64,000 nucleotides of DNA from Lichenicola sp964247735 (GCA_964247735.1 CAXTVS010000004.1:1-64000), one strand, 5' to 3'; shown: positions 35,646 to 45,357, counted from the stretch's first letter. Notes: generated by a model from the letters alone, not told the origin. Numbers and translations are program-made.

Positions 35646-37493
35646 ATGGCGACCGAGATCAAGGTGCCCACCCTGGGCGAAAGCGTGACCACTGCGACCG
35701 TGGCGCGCTGGCTGAAGCAGCCGGGCGAGGCGGTGGCCGCGGACGAGGCGGTGGTCGAGCTGGAAACCGACAAGGTCAGTGTCGAGGTGGCGGCACCGGA
35801 GGCTGGCGTGCTCGGCCTCCATGCGGTGGCGGAGGGGGCGGATGTCGAGGTGGGCGCGGTGCTCACGACGGTGGATCCGTCCGGTAGCGCTGCGGCCGTG
35901 CCAAAGCCGGAGGTCCAGGACGCCGGGTCGGGTGCCGCCGAGCCGCCAGCACTTGGCAAGACCGGAAGCTACCTGCCGCAGCCGGAGAACGCGGCTCCCG
36001 GCGACGTCGCGACGCCTGCCGTGCCGGCCTCGTCCGGCGAGGTTGCCAAGCCCGCGCCGCCGGCGCCGACCAATGCCCCGGCCGCGCCAGCCGCGGAGGT
36101 CGGCGACACCGACTACGACGTGATCGTGATCGGCGCCGGGCCCGGCGGCTACGTGTGTGCGCTGCGTGCGGCCCAGCTCGGCATGAAGGTCGCCTGCGTG
36201 GAGAAGCGCGCGACGCTCGGCGGCACCTGCCTCAACATCGGCTGCATCCCGTCCAAGGCGCTGCTGCAAAGCTCGGAAAGCTTCCACGAGCTGTCGCACG
36301 GTTTCGCCGATCACGGCATCGTCGTCGGCGAGATCAGGCTCGACCTGGCCCGCATGCACGCGCGCAAGAACGAGGTGGTCGCTGCCAACACCAAGGGTGT
36401 GGAGTTCCTGTTCAAGAAGAACGGCGTGGCCTGGCTCAAGGGCGCCGGCCGTCTTGCCGCGCCGGGCACGGTGGAGGTGGACGGCAAGGCGTTCCGCGCC
36501 AGGCACGTCGTGATCGCCACCGGCAGCGACAGCGTGTCCCTGCCCGGCATCACCATCGACGAGCACCGTGTGGTCAGCTCGACCGGCGCGCTGGAGCTGG
36601 CGGAGGTGCCGCGCCACTTGGTGGTGATCGGCGGCGGGGTGATCGGGCTGGAGCTCGGCAGCGTGTGGCGCCGCCTCGGCGCCGAGGTCACGGTGATCGA
36701 GTACCTCGACCGGCTGGTGCCGGGCATCGACGGCGAGGTGGCCAAGACGTTCGAGCGCGTGCTGTCCAAGCAGGGGATGAAGTTCAGGCTCGGCCACAAG
36801 GTGATCGGCGTGGAGACCACCGAGGCCGGTGCGATCCTGACCGTCGAGAAGAACAAGGGGGGTACGGTTGAGACGATCGAGGCCGACATCGTGCTGGTGG
36901 CGGTCGGCCGACGCGCTGTCACCGAGGCGCTCGGCCTGAAGGAGGTCGGGGTCGAGCTGGACGAGCGCGGCCGTGTCCGCACCGACGCGCACTTCGCAAC
37001 CAATGTTCCCGGCATCTACGCCATCGGCGACGTGATCGCCGGGCCGATGCTGGCGCACAAGGCCGAGGACGAGGGGGTGGCGCTGGCGGAGATGCTGGCG
37101 GGCCAGGCCGGGCACGTGAACTACGGCGTGATCCCGGGCGTGGTGTACACCTGGCCGGAGGTGGCAGGGGTCGGCAAGATCGAGGAGGAGCTGAAGGCGG
37201 AAGGCGTCGACTACGTGGTCGGCAAGTTCCCGTTCAGCGCCAACGGCCGGGCGCGGGCGATGAACAGCACCGACGGCTTCGTCAAGATCCTGGCCGACCG
37301 CAAGACTGACCGGCTGCTGGGCGCGCACATCATCGGCCCGGACGCCGGCACGCTGATCGCCGAGCTGGCGACGGCGATGGAATTTGGCGCCAGCGCCGAG
37401 GACGTGGCGCGGATCTGCCACGCCCATCCGACCCTGAACGAGGCGGTCAAGGAGGCCGCCCTGGCCAGCGCCGGCCGCGCTCTCCACGTCTGA
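35646..37493 (+). CDS. lpd: Dihydrolipoyl dehydrogenase with N-terminal lipoyl domain
   Basis: A 615-aa fusion. Residues 1-76 form a lipoyl domain (LETDKVSVEVAAP) identical at 60 of 76 positions to that of SucB. A ~75-residue Ala/Pro linker joins it to a full E3. The E3 has FAD motif VIVIGAGPGGYVCALRAAQL, redox disulfide GGTCLNIGCIPSK, NAD motif VVIGGGVIGLELGSVW and C-terminal active-site HAHPTLNEAVKEAA (AHPT with catalytic His). It re-oxidises the lipoyl groups of OGDH and perhaps other complexes. Lipoyl-E3 fusions are known in some proteobacteria; the close match to SucB suggests local duplication. Confidence 0.96.
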   Translation: MATEIKVPTLGESVTTATVARWLKQPGEAVAADEAVVELETDKVSVEVAAPEAGVLGLHAVAEGADVEVGAVLTTVDPSGSAAAVPKPEVQDAGSGAAEPPALGKTGSYLPQPENAAPGDVATPAVPASSGEVAKPAPPAPTNAPAAPAAEVGDTDYDVIVIGAGPGGYVCALRAAQLGMKVACVEKRATLGGTCLNIGCIPSKALLQSSESFHELSHGFADHGIVVGEIRLDLARMHARKNEVVAANTKGVEFLFKKNGVAWLKGAGRLAAPGTVEVDGKAFRARHVVIATGSDSVSLPGITIDEHRVVSSTGALELAEVPRHLVVIGGGVIGLELGSVWRRLGAEVTVIEYLDRLVPGIDGEVAKTFERVLSKQGMKFRLGHKVIGVETTEAGAILTVEKNKGGTVETIEADIVLVAVGRRAVTEALGLKEVGVELDERGRVRTDAHFATNVPGIYAIGDVIAGPMLAHKAEDEGVALAEMLAGQAGHVNYGVIPGVVYTWPEVAGVGKIEEELKAEGVDYVVGKFPFSANGRARAMNSTDGFVKILADRKTDRLLGAHIIGPDAGTLIAELATAMEFGASAEDVARICHAHPTLNEAVKEAALASAGRALHV

Positions 37494-37535
37494 TCCCCGG
37501 CCGCCGATGGTGGCGCCGAGCAGGGAGCGGCGGCG

Positions 37536-38492
37536 ATGCTGGCCTTGACCATGGGCGACCCGGCCGGGATCGGGCCGGAGATCGCGCAGGCCGCGTGGCG
37601 CGCGCTGCGCGGCTCAGGCCCCGCCTTCGTGCTGCTCGCCGATCCCGTGCTGGGCGGCACGCCGGTCGCCTCCGTGGAGGAGGCGCGCCGAGTATTCAAT
37701 CAGGCCCTGCCGGTGCTGCCTACGGCGGCGCTGTCGGTCCAGCCGGTCCTGGGCCGTCCCGATCCGCTCAACGCACCGGCCATCACCGGCAGCATTGCCG
37801 AGGCGGTCCGTCTGGCGATGATGGGCATGGTGGACGGCATCGTCACCAGCCCGATCGCGAAGGCGGTGCTGAAGCAGGCCGGCTTTGCCCACCCCGGCCA
37901 CACCGAGTATCTCGCAGCGCTGACGGGTCGCTCCGGGCAGGAGGTAATGATGCTGGCCAGCCCCTCGCTGCGGGTGGTTCCAGTCACGATCCACGTGTCG
38001 CTGCGCCGGGCGCTCGACCTGCTCGATGCGGACGGGATCGTACGGGTGGCGCGAACCACCGCCAGGGCGCTTGAACGCGACTTCGGCATCCGGCACCCGC
38101 GCTTGGGCGTCGCCGGGCTCAACCCGCATGCGGGCGAAGACGGGCTCATGGGCGACGAGGAGGACACAGTGATCCGGCCGGCGATGCGGCGGCTGGAGGC
38201 GGAAGGGATGGCGCTGATCGGGCCGATGCCGCCGGACACCATGTTCACGCCCGCCGCCCGCGCGCGCTACGACGCAGCGATCTGCATGTACCACGACCAG
38301 GCGCTGATCCCGCTCAAGACGCTGGACATGGCGCAGGGGGTGAACGTCACCCTGGGGCTCGACCTGGTGCGCACCTCGCCCGACCACGGCACCGCGTTTG
38401 ACATCGCGGGCCAGGGGTTGGCCGACCCGTCCAGCCTGATCGCGGCGCTGCACATGGCGAACGCCATCGCACGAAACAGGAGGGCGGCATGA
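37536..38492 (+). CDS. pdxA: 4-hydroxythreonine-4-phosphate dehydrogenase
   Basis: A 318-aa enzyme of the DXP-dependent vitamin B6 pathway. Motifs are ALTMGDPAGIGPEIAQAAW at the N-terminus, TSPIAKAVLKQAGFAHPGHTEYLA and the metal-binding His residues in GHTEYL and MYHDQALIPLKTLD. It also has RTSPDHGTAFDIAGQGLADPSS, of which DHGTAFDIAG is diagnostic. It oxidises its substrate before condensation by PdxJ. The last four bases overlap pdxJ (ATGA), so the two steps of one pathway are translationally coupled. Confidence 0.96.
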   Translation: MLALTMGDPAGIGPEIAQAAWRALRGSGPAFVLLADPVLGGTPVASVEEARRVFNQALPVLPTAALSVQPVLGRPDPLNAPAITGSIAEAVRLAMMGMVDGIVTSPIAKAVLKQAGFAHPGHTEYLAALTGRSGQEVMMLASPSLRVVPVTIHVSLRRALDLLDADGIVRVARTTARALERDFGIRHPRLGVAGLNPHAGEDGLMGDEEDTVIRPAMRRLEAEGMALIGPMPPDTMFTPAARARYDAAICMYHDQALIPLKTLDMAQGVNVTLGLDLVRTSPDHGTAFDIAGQGLADPSSLIAALHMANAIARNRRAA

Positions 38493-39217
38493 GCGGGACG
38501 AGGCCCGGCGGGATCAGGCTGGGGGTGAACATCGACCACGTCGCCACGATCCGCAACGCGCGCGGCGGCACGCATCCCGACCCGCTCGAGGCGGCGCAGG
38601 CGGCGATCCTGGCCGGCGCCGACGGCATCACCCTGCACCTGCGCGAGGACCGCCGGCACATCCGCGACGATGACGTGGCGCGGTTCTGCGCCTCGCTTGA
38701 CAGGCCGATCAACCTGGAGATGGCGGCCACCGACGAGATGCTCCGGATCGCGCTCGATCGCCGGCCGAACGCCGCGTGCATCGTTCCCGAGCGCCGGGCC
38801 GAGGTGACCACGGAGGGCGGCCTTGACGCCGCCGGCCAGGCCGAGGCGCTTCGTTCCAAGGTCGCCGCCCTGCGTGCCGCCGGCATCCGGGTGTCGCTGT
38901 TCATCGATCCGGACCCGGCGCAGATCCGGGCGGCGGCCGATCTCGGCGCGCCGGTGGTCGAGCTGCACACTGGCGCCTATGCCGAAGGGCGTGCCGACGA
39001 GTTGGAGCGGCTGCGGGACGGTGCCGCGCTGGCCGCCTCGCTCGGGCTGGAGGTGCATGCCGGGCACGGCCTCACCTACGACAACGTTGCCGCGATCGCG
39101 GCCATTCCCGCCGTCGCAGAGCTGAACATCGGCCACTTCCTGATCGGGCAGGCGATCCTGGACGGGCTTCCGGGCGTTGTGTCGCGGATGAAGGCGCTGA
39201 TCGGCGCCGCACGCTGA
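38489..39217 (+). CDS. pdxJ: Pyridoxine 5'-phosphate synthase
   Basis: A 242-aa TIM-barrel enzyme that condenses the PdxA product with deoxyxylulose phosphate to form pyridoxine phosphate. Motifs are LGVNIDHVATIRNARGG, HLREDRRHIRDDDV, INLEMAATDEML, CIVPERRAEVTTEGGLD and VELHTGAYAEG, followed by HAGHGLTYDNV. The catalytic Glu and His residues are all present. It starts within the pdxA stop and is followed 13 nt later by the aldo-keto reductase gene, so all may be one operon continuing from sucAB-lpd. Confidence 0.97.
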   Translation: MSGTRPGGIRLGVNIDHVATIRNARGGTHPDPLEAAQAAILAGADGITLHLREDRRHIRDDDVARFCASLDRPINLEMAATDEMLRIALDRRPNAACIVPERRAEVTTEGGLDAAGQAEALRSKVAALRAAGIRVSLFIDPDPAQIRAAADLGAPVVELHTGAYAEGRADELERLRDGAALAASLGLEVHAGHGLTYDNVAAIAAIPAVAELNIGHFLIGQAILDGLPGVVSRMKALIGAAR

Positions 39218-39230
39218 AGGGAACGCGATC

Positions 39231-40211
39231 ATGGACTACGTCCGTCTCGGCCGGACCGGCCTCAAGGTGTCCCGCCTGTGCCTCGGCTGCATGACCTATG
39301 GCGAGCCGAACCGCGGCAACCACGAGTGGACCCTGGGCGAGGAGCAGAGCCGCCCGTTCATCCGCCAGGCGCTGGAGGCGGGGATCAACTTCTTCGACAC
39401 CGCGAACGTGTACTCCGCCGGCTCCAGCGAGGAGATCGTCGGCCGCGCGCTCAAGGAGTTCGGCCGCCGCGACGAGATCGTGCTGGCGACCAAGGTGCAC
39501 GGGCCGATGGGCGAGAGCCCGAACGGGCGCGGCCTGTCGCGCAAGGCGATCCTGAGCGAGATCGACCACAGCCTGCGCCGGCTCGGCACCGACTACGTCG
39601 ACCTGTACCAGATCCACCGCTTCGACGCCGAGACGCCGATCGAGGAAACGCTGGAAGCGCTGCACGACGTGGTGAAGGCGGGCAAGGCGCGCTACATCGG
39701 CGCCTCGTCCATGTACGCCTGGCAGTTCTGCAAGGCGCTGCAACTGGCGGAGCGGCACGGCTGGACCCGGTTCGTGTCCATGCAGAACCACGTGAACCTG
39801 CTCTACCGCGAGGAGGAGCGCGAGATGCTCGGCCTGTGCCTGGAGGAGGGCATCGGCGTGATCCCGTGGAGCCCGCTCGCCCGCGGCAAGCTCGCCCGGC
39901 CCAGCGGCAGCGGCGACACCGCACGGGCGCAGACCGACCAGTATTCGCGCAAGCTGTACGACGCGACGCAGGAGGCGGACGCGCGGGTGGTCGACGCGGT
40001 GGGCGAGGTGGCGGAAGCCGTCGGGGCGTCGCGGGCGGCGGTGGCGCTGGCCTGGCTGCTTGGCAAGCCCGGCATCACCGCGCCGATCATCGGCGCCTCC
40101 AAGCCGCACCACCTTTCCGACGCCCTGGCGGCGCTGGAGGTGCGGCTGAGCCCGGAGCAGGTCGCACGGCTCGAAGCCGACTACGTGCCGCACGCAGTCG
40201 CCGGCTTCTGA
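39231..40211 (+). CDS. Aldo/keto reductase
   Basis: A 326-aa NADPH-dependent TIM-barrel oxidoreductase. The catalytic tetrad is visible: Asp and Tyr in INFFDTANVYSAGSSEE, Lys in VLATKVHGPMG and His in LYQIHRFD. The C-terminus carries the cofactor site GITAPIIGASKPHHLSDALAAL. The sequence resembles the YajO/AKR11-14 type that starts MDYVRLGRTGLKVSRLCLG. The substrate is unknown. Its place after pdxAJ could hint at pyridoxal reduction, but this is inference. Confidence 0.92.
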   Translation: MDYVRLGRTGLKVSRLCLGCMTYGEPNRGNHEWTLGEEQSRPFIRQALEAGINFFDTANVYSAGSSEEIVGRALKEFGRRDEIVLATKVHGPMGESPNGRGLSRKAILSEIDHSLRRLGTDYVDLYQIHRFDAETPIEETLEALHDVVKAGKARYIGASSMYAWQFCKALQLAERHGWTRFVSMQNHVNLLYREEEREMLGLCLEEGIGVIPWSPLARGKLARPSGSGDTARAQTDQYSRKLYDATQEADARVVDAVGEVAEAVGASRAAVALAWLLGKPGITAPIIGASKPHHLSDALAALEVRLSPEQVARLEADYVPHAVAGF

Positions 40212-40223
40212 GGCGACGCCGGC

Positions 40224-40735
40224 TTGGCGGTGTTCTTCACCGCCGACACCCATTTCGGCCATGGCGGCGCGCGGGGCCTCTACCGCAGGCCGTTCGCCTC
40301 GGTGGCAGCCATGGACGAGGCGATGCAGCGCAACTGGAACGCGGCGGTCGGGGCCGGGGACGAGGTGTGGCATCTCGGGGACTTCGCGGTCGGACCGAAG
40401 CCGGACCGGGTCGAGGCGCTGCTGTCCGGGCTGGCCGGGATCAAGCACCTGGTCACCGGCAACAACGATGCTGCCAGCACGCGCGGCCTTCCCGGGTGGC
40501 GGAGCGTGCAGCCCTACGCCGAGCTGGTGGTGGACGGAGTCGGGCTGGTGCTGTGCCACTACGCCTTCCGCTCCTGGCACAACATGCACCGCGGCTGGCT
40601 CAACCTGCACGGCCATTCCCACGGCAGGCTGGCGCCGATAACCCGGCAGCACGACGTGGGCGTGGATTGCCGCGGCTTCCGGCCCGTCACTCTGGACAGC
40701 CTGCGCGTCCGGCGGCGGAACGCAGCGACCGCTCC

Positions 40736-40757
<22 letters not shown>
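40224..40757 (+). CDS. Metallophosphoesterase (calcineurin-like)
   Basis: A 177-aa phosphoesterase with the metal-binding motifs in order: FFTADTHFGHGG (D-x-H), WHLGDFAVG (GD), VTGNNDAAS (GNND), LCHYAF and LHGHSHGRL (GHxH). These bind two metals in the active site. The substrate is unknown. Start TTG 40224 follows GAGG; GTG 40230 is an alternative. The last 22 nt overlap the 3' end of the antisense tRNA-Thr gene. As a result the tail after ~residue 155 (RRRNAATAPGADTRN) is partly encoded by tRNA sequence and probably not functional. Confidence 0.88.
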
Positions 40758-40810
<53 letters not shown>

Positions 40811-40922
40811 ATCCACAAGGCCTATACAAAACCCCGGACCGCACCGCAACATGGGTGGCCGGCCTGATCGCGCCAGCGGCCCGGCCTCAGGTGCTGCATC
40901 GTCCTTTGAGGTTCTCCTGCGC

Positions 40923-42428
40923 ATGAGTGCTGCCGGCTCCGTTTCCGCGCCTTCCAGGCGGTTCCGGCCCAAGGTGAGGCTGAAGGGCTTCCGGATCCGC
41001 CGGCGCAGCGGCGGCAAGGAGTCGCTCAAGCTGCACGTGCTGGACGGGCTCGTGGAGTGCGCCTCCTGCGGCTACTTCCAGCGCATGCCCGAGCTGGAGC
41101 CAGGCCGGGTCGCGGAGTGCAGCCGCTGCCACGGTCGCCTGGGACGCCGGCGCACCAACCCGCCGGTGTCCACCCCGCTCGCCTTCTGCATCGCCTCCGC
41201 GGTGCTGTACCTGGTCGCCGCAACCTTGCCGCTGATGACGCTCGACCTGTACGGGCGGGTCCACCAGGTGACGCTGCTGACTGGTCCGATCGAGCTCTGG
41301 CGCGAAGGCTGGACCCTGGTCGCCATCCTGGTGGCGCTGGCAACCGCCATTATGCCGCCGATCGTGATCGCGCTGATGCTGGCGGTGCTGGCAGGCGCGT
41401 CGCGGCAGAAGCTGCCCGACTGGGCGCCGCGGCTGATGCGCCGCTACGAGCAGCTGCGGCCCTGGTCGATGGTCGAGGTCTACATGCTCGGCATCTTCGT
41501 CGCCTACACCAAGCTGATCGACCTCGCCTACGTCACCCTGGGTCCGGCGGTCTATGCGCTGGCGGGGCTGATGCTGACCATGGCGGCGACCGACTCCACC
41601 GTCGACATCGACCTGATCTGGCACAAGCGCCAGGTGTCGCGCTTCGTGCGCCGGGCGGATGGCAAGCGCATGGTCCTGTCCACGGTGGACGCGTCCGAGA
41701 TCGAGCTGCCGCCGGCCTGCCAGATGGTCGGCTGCCCGACCTGCGGGCTGGTGATGACCGGCCGGCGCGACCTGCCGCAGGAGGACCTGCTCGGGCACTG
41801 CCCGCGCTGCAGCGCCGCCGTGCGCCGGCGCAAGCCGCAGGCGGTGCTGCGCTGCATGCTTCTGGTCGGCTGCGCGGTGATCCTCTACATCCCGGCGAAC
41901 GTGTTCCCGGTCATGACCATCATCAAGCTCAACCGCGGCGGCGGCCACACCATCCTGAACGGCGTCATCGAGCTCTACCAGGCGCACATGCTGCCGCTGG
42001 CGCTGCTGGTGTTCTTCGCCAGCATCACCGTGCCGGTGCTCAAGATCACGGGCCTGTCGCTGATGGCGTTCGGCGCCTGGCGCGGCTCGGAGGTGCGGCT
42101 GATCGACCGGTCGCGGCTGTTCCGGCTGATCGACTTCATCGGCCGCTGGTCCATGATCGACGTGTTCATGATCTCGATCCTGTCGGCCCTGGTGCATTTC
42201 GGCGGCCTGGCCAACATCAACGCCGAGCCGGGCGTGTTCGCCTTCGCATCCGTCGTGGTGCTGACCATCTTCGCCGCCGACAGCTTCGACCCGCGCGTGA
42301 TGTGGGACGCGGCCGGCCTGAACGGGCCGATCCGCCTGCCGGGGGCGGCGCACGCGTCGCCGGTGCGGACACGGCAGGGCCGGCCTGCCCCCCTCCCGAA
42401 CAAGGACACGGAGTCGGTGCGCGCGTGA
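40923..42428 (+). CDS. pqiA: PqiA-like multispanning membrane protein
   Basis: A 501-aa protein with two PqiA domains. Each starts with a rubredoxin-like zinc site (CASCGYFQRMPELEPG with CSRC; CPTCGLVMTGRRDLPQ with CPRC) and continues with about four membrane helices (for example LAFCIASAVLYLVAATLPLM and the later VILYIPANVFPVMTIIKLN). With PqiB and PqiC it forms a trans-envelope lipid-transport apparatus. ATG 40923 is preferred; an upstream ATG at 40803 would overlap tRNA-Thr. The stop overlaps the pqiB GTG start by 4 nt (GTGA). Confidence 0.93.
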   Translation: MSAAGSVSAPSRRFRPKVRLKGFRIRRRSGGKESLKLHVLDGLVECASCGYFQRMPELEPGRVAECSRCHGRLGRRRTNPPVSTPLAFCIASAVLYLVAATLPLMTLDLYGRVHQVTLLTGPIELWREGWTLVAILVALATAIMPPIVIALMLAVLAGASRQKLPDWAPRLMRRYEQLRPWSMVEVYMLGIFVAYTKLIDLAYVTLGPAVYALAGLMLTMAATDSTVDIDLIWHKRQVSRFVRRADGKRMVLSTVDASEIELPPACQMVGCPTCGLVMTGRRDLPQEDLLGHCPRCSAAVRRRKPQAVLRCMLLVGCAVILYIPANVFPVMTIIKLNRGGGHTILNGVIELYQAHMLPLALLVFFASITVPVLKITGLSLMAFGAWRGSEVRLIDRSRLFRLIDFIGRWSMIDVFMISILSALVHFGGLANINAEPGVFAFASVVVLTIFAADSFDPRVMWDAAGLNGPIRLPGAAHASPVRTRQGRPAPLPNKDTESVRA

Positions 42429-44137
42429 GTGGACACGAGGAACATCCGGACCGCCCGCACGCGAACCAGGACCAGCCCGACGACCAGACCGCGCAGGCCG
42501 TGGTTCGTCCGGCGCGGTTCTCCGTGATCTGGATCATCCCCATCGTGGTTGTGGTGATCGCCGCCTGGCTCGGCTGGACCACGCTGTCGCGCCGGGGTCC
42601 GGAGATCACGCTGCAGTTCGAGACCGCGGACGGCATCACCGCCGGCCAGACCCAAGTCAAGCACAAGGCGGTGGCGCTCGGCACGGTGGAGTCGGTCGGG
42701 CTGTCGCGGGACCTCAAGCAGGTCGACATCCAGGTGCGCATGAGTGCCGCCGCGAAGCCGTTCCTCACCTCCAGCGCCCAGTTCTGGGTGGTGCGGCCGC
42801 GCCTGAGCGGCGCCAGCATCTCCGGCCTCGACACCCTGCTGTCCGGCGCCTACATCGCGGTCGACCCGGGCGCCCCGGGCGGCACGCCGCAGGACGTGTT
42901 CAAGGGCCTGGAAGCGCCGCCCGGCGTCCGCTCCGACGAGCCGGGCCGCACCTACACCCTGATGAGCGACGACGTCGGCTCGCTGAGCGAGGGCTCCTCG
43001 GTGTTCTTCCGCGACGTGCCGGTGGGCGAGGTGCTGGGCTACACCATGCCGCCGGGCGGACGCGGCCCGATCCCGATCCAGGTGTTCGTGCGCGAGCCGT
43101 ACGACCACTACCTGCGCGCCGACACGCGGTTCTGGGACGTGTCCGGCGTGCGCGTCGACTTCGCCGGCGGCGGGCTCCGCCTCAAGGTCGAGTCGCTGCA
43201 GGCGGTGCTGTCGGGCGGCGTCGCCTTCGGCCTGCCGGAGCAGCGGCGCGACAAGGCGGCGCCGGAAGCGCCGGACAACGCCGTGTTCAAGCTTTATGCC
43301 AGCGAGGACGACGCCGACACCGCGAGCTACCGCAACCGGCTGTCGATGGTCACCTACTTCAAGAACTCGGTGAAGGGCCTGGCCGCAGGCAGTCCGGTGG
43401 ACATGTTCGGGCTGCAGGTCGGCAACGTGACCGACGTCAAGCTGCAGGTCGATCCGAGGACCGGCAACGCCCAGGTGCGCGTGGCGATGGAGGTCCAGCC
43501 GGAGCGGGTGTTCTCCGAGGAGGAGATCAGCAGCGGCGCCATCGGCAACGTGATGCAGGCGCTGGTCGACAACGGGCTGCGCGCCGAGACCGATACCGGC
43601 AACCTGCTGACCGGCTCGTCGATCATCTCGTTCGCCTTCGTGCCGAACGCGCCGCCGGAGAAGCTCGGCCGCGAGGGCAGCGCGATCGTGCTGCCGAGCA
43701 AGTCCGGCGGCATCAGCGGCATCATGGACAGCCTGTCCACGGTGGCCGACAAGATCGCGGCGATGCCGCTGCAGCAGATCGGCGACAACCTGGACAACCT
43801 GCTCGCCCACACCGACAGCACGGTGAACGGGGCGCAGTTGAAGCAGGCGATCGCGGCGCTGACCGACACGCTCCGGAGCGCGCAGCACCTCACCGCGCAC
43901 GCCGACAAGGGGCTGACGCCGCTGCTGCAGCGCCTGCCACAGATCGCCGACCAGCTGCAGCAGACAGTCAGCCATGCCAACGCGACGCTCGCGTCCTACG
44001 GCGGTGATTCGGACTTCCACCACAGCCTGCAGCAGACGCTCGACCAGCTAAACGAGACCGCGCGCTCGATCCGGCTGCTGTCCGACTTCATCAGTCGCCA
44101 TCCGTCCTCGCTGCTGCTCGGCCGAGGCAAGCCATGA
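42425..44137 (+). CDS. pqiB: PqiB-like MCE-domain lipid transport protein
   Basis: A 570-aa protein with a single N-terminal membrane helix (FSVIWIIPIVVVVIAAWLGW) and three MCE domains: about residues 55-150 (ITLQFETADGITAGQTQVKHKAV), ~170-270 and ~300-400 (VTYFKNSVKGLAAGSPVDMFGLQVGNVTD, in part). A C-terminal coiled helical region follows that would build the periplasmic tunnel needle. MCE proteins bind lipids and bridge inner and outer membranes. GTG 42425 overlaps the pqiA stop and its own stop overlaps the pqiC ATG, so the three genes are coupled. Confidence 0.93.
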   Translation: MSGHEEHPDRPHANQDQPDDQTAQAVVRPARFSVIWIIPIVVVVIAAWLGWTTLSRRGPEITLQFETADGITAGQTQVKHKAVALGTVESVGLSRDLKQVDIQVRMSAAAKPFLTSSAQFWVVRPRLSGASISGLDTLLSGAYIAVDPGAPGGTPQDVFKGLEAPPGVRSDEPGRTYTLMSDDVGSLSEGSSVFFRDVPVGEVLGYTMPPGGRGPIPIQVFVREPYDHYLRADTRFWDVSGVRVDFAGGGLRLKVESLQAVLSGGVAFGLPEQRRDKAAPEAPDNAVFKLYASEDDADTASYRNRLSMVTYFKNSVKGLAAGSPVDMFGLQVGNVTDVKLQVDPRTGNAQVRVAMEVQPERVFSEEEISSGAIGNVMQALVDNGLRAETDTGNLLTGSSIISFAFVPNAPPEKLGREGSAIVLPSKSGGISGIMDSLSTVADKIAAMPLQQIGDNLDNLLAHTDSTVNGAQLKQAIAALTDTLRSAQHLTAHADKGLTPLLQRLPQIADQLQQTVSHANATLASYGGDSDFHHSLQQTLDQLNETARSIRLLSDFISRHPSSLLLGRGKP

Positions 44138-44784
44138 GGTCGTCCATGAGGCTCGTGCGGAAGGGCGGCGTTCCGGCGTTGGTTCCGGTCCTGGCGCTGC
44201 TGGGCCTGCTCCCGCTGGCCGGGTGCGGATCGTCCGATCCCGACTATTACACGCTGAAGCCGTGGCCGGGGGTGGCGCAGGGTGGCGGGCCGCTGACCCT
44301 GAAGCTGCGCACGCCCGGCGTGGCGAGCAGCCTGGACCGCGACTACATCGTCCGCAGCGACGGGGGCTACAAGCTGACCCTGGCGCACGACGCGGCGTGG
44401 AGCGAGCCGCTTGCCGACATGATCGGCCAGACCCTGGCGCAGGACCTTCAGCAGCGCCTGCCCGGCACCACCGTGTTTACGCAGGCCGGCGCGATCTCGA
44501 CCGAGGCGCAGGCGGTGTTGGAGCTTGACGTCACCCAGTTCGCACAGGATCCGACTGGCAACGTCGGGATCACCGGCACGCTGTCGGTGACCCGTCCGGA
44601 CGGCGGACCCGCCGCGAGCCACGCGCTGCACCTGGTCATGACGCCGAACGGGTCCGACGTGGACGCGCTGATCGCTGCCCTCAGCCGTCTGCTGGGCGAG
44701 GTAGCCGACGAGGCGGCTGGGCAAGCGCGCCTGATCGGCCCGATGCCGACCGTGATGCTGGCGCCGGAACCGTCCAGGACCTGA
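44134..44784 (+). CDS. pqiC: PqiC-like outer-membrane lipoprotein
   Basis: A 216-aa lipoprotein. The signal sequence ends in the lipobox LLPLAGC with the lipid-modified Cys at ~residue 31, followed by GSSDPDYYTLKPWPG, typical of the PqiC/YmbA (ABC-type transport auxiliary) family. The fold continues with LKLRTPGVASSLDRDYIVR, ending in a Leu/Ala-rich helix. PqiC docks the PqiB needle at the outer membrane. The start overlaps pqiB (ATGA). Confidence 0.9.
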   Translation: MRSSMRLVRKGGVPALVPVLALLGLLPLAGCGSSDPDYYTLKPWPGVAQGGGPLTLKLRTPGVASSLDRDYIVRSDGGYKLTLAHDAAWSEPLADMIGQTLAQDLQQRLPGTTVFTQAGAISTEAQAVLELDVTQFAQDPTGNVGITGTLSVTRPDGGPAASHALHLVMTPNGSDVDALIAALSRLLGEVADEAAGQARLIGPMPTVMLAPEPSRT

Positions 44785-44826
44785 AGCGACCGGCGGCGGG
44801 TGCGCTCCCCACCGCGCCCGGCCGCG

Positions 44827-45357
44827 TCAGACCTTCTCGACCTGGCTGTACTCGAGGTCCACCGGGGTGGAGCGGCCGAAGATCGAGACGCTGACCTTCA
44901 GGCGGCCCTTCTCCTCGTCCACGTCCTCGACCGTGCCGTTGAACGAGGTGAACGGGCCGTCGGCCACGCGCACCTGCTCGCCGATCTCGAACAGGACGGC
45001 AGGACGCGGACGCTCCACGCCTTCCTGGGTCTGCTTCATGATCCGCTCGGCCTCGGAGTTCGAGATCGGCGACGGTTTGGTCTTGGAGCCGAGGAAGCCG
45101 GTGACCTTGGGCGTGTCCTTGACCAGGTGCCAGGCGTCGTCGGTCAGCTCCATCTTCACCAGCACGTAGCCGGGGAAGAACTTGCGCTCGGAGTTCACCT
45201 TCTGCCCCCGCCGCACCTCGGTGACGTCCTCGGACGGCACCAGCACCTCGTCGATGTGGTCGGCCAAGCCCTTCTGCTGCGCCTGCTCCTTGATCTGCTG
45301 CGCGATCTTCTTCTCGAAGCCCGAATAAACGTGCACCACGTACCAGCGCTTCGCCAT
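44827..45357 (-). CDS. nusG: Transcription termination/antitermination factor NusG
   Basis: A 176-aa protein with the NGN domain (KRWYVVHVYSGFEKKIAQQI, KFFPGYVLVKMELTDDAWH) and the KOW domain (GEQVRVADGPFTSFNGTVEDV). It binds RNA polymerase and couples transcription to Rho or ribosomes. ATG 45357 is supported by AGGAAGAGG just upstream; earlier in-frame starts are less likely. It lies directly after secE and tRNA-Trp, the conserved bacterial order. Confidence 0.97.
   Translation of the reverse strand: MAKRWYVVHVYSGFEKKIAQQIKEQAQQKGLADHIDEVLVPSEDVTEVRRGQKVNSERKFFPGYVLVKMELTDDAWHLVKDTPKVTGFLGSKTKPSPISNSEAERIMKQTQEGVERPRPAVLFEIGEQVRVADGPFTSFNGTVEDVDEEKGRLKVSVSIFGRSTPVDLEYSQVEKV

Noticed and set aside
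41057..42424. Long 5' extension of the pqiB frame
   Set aside because: It overlaps pqiA completely in another frame. The real pqiB start is the GTG overlapping the pqiA stop.
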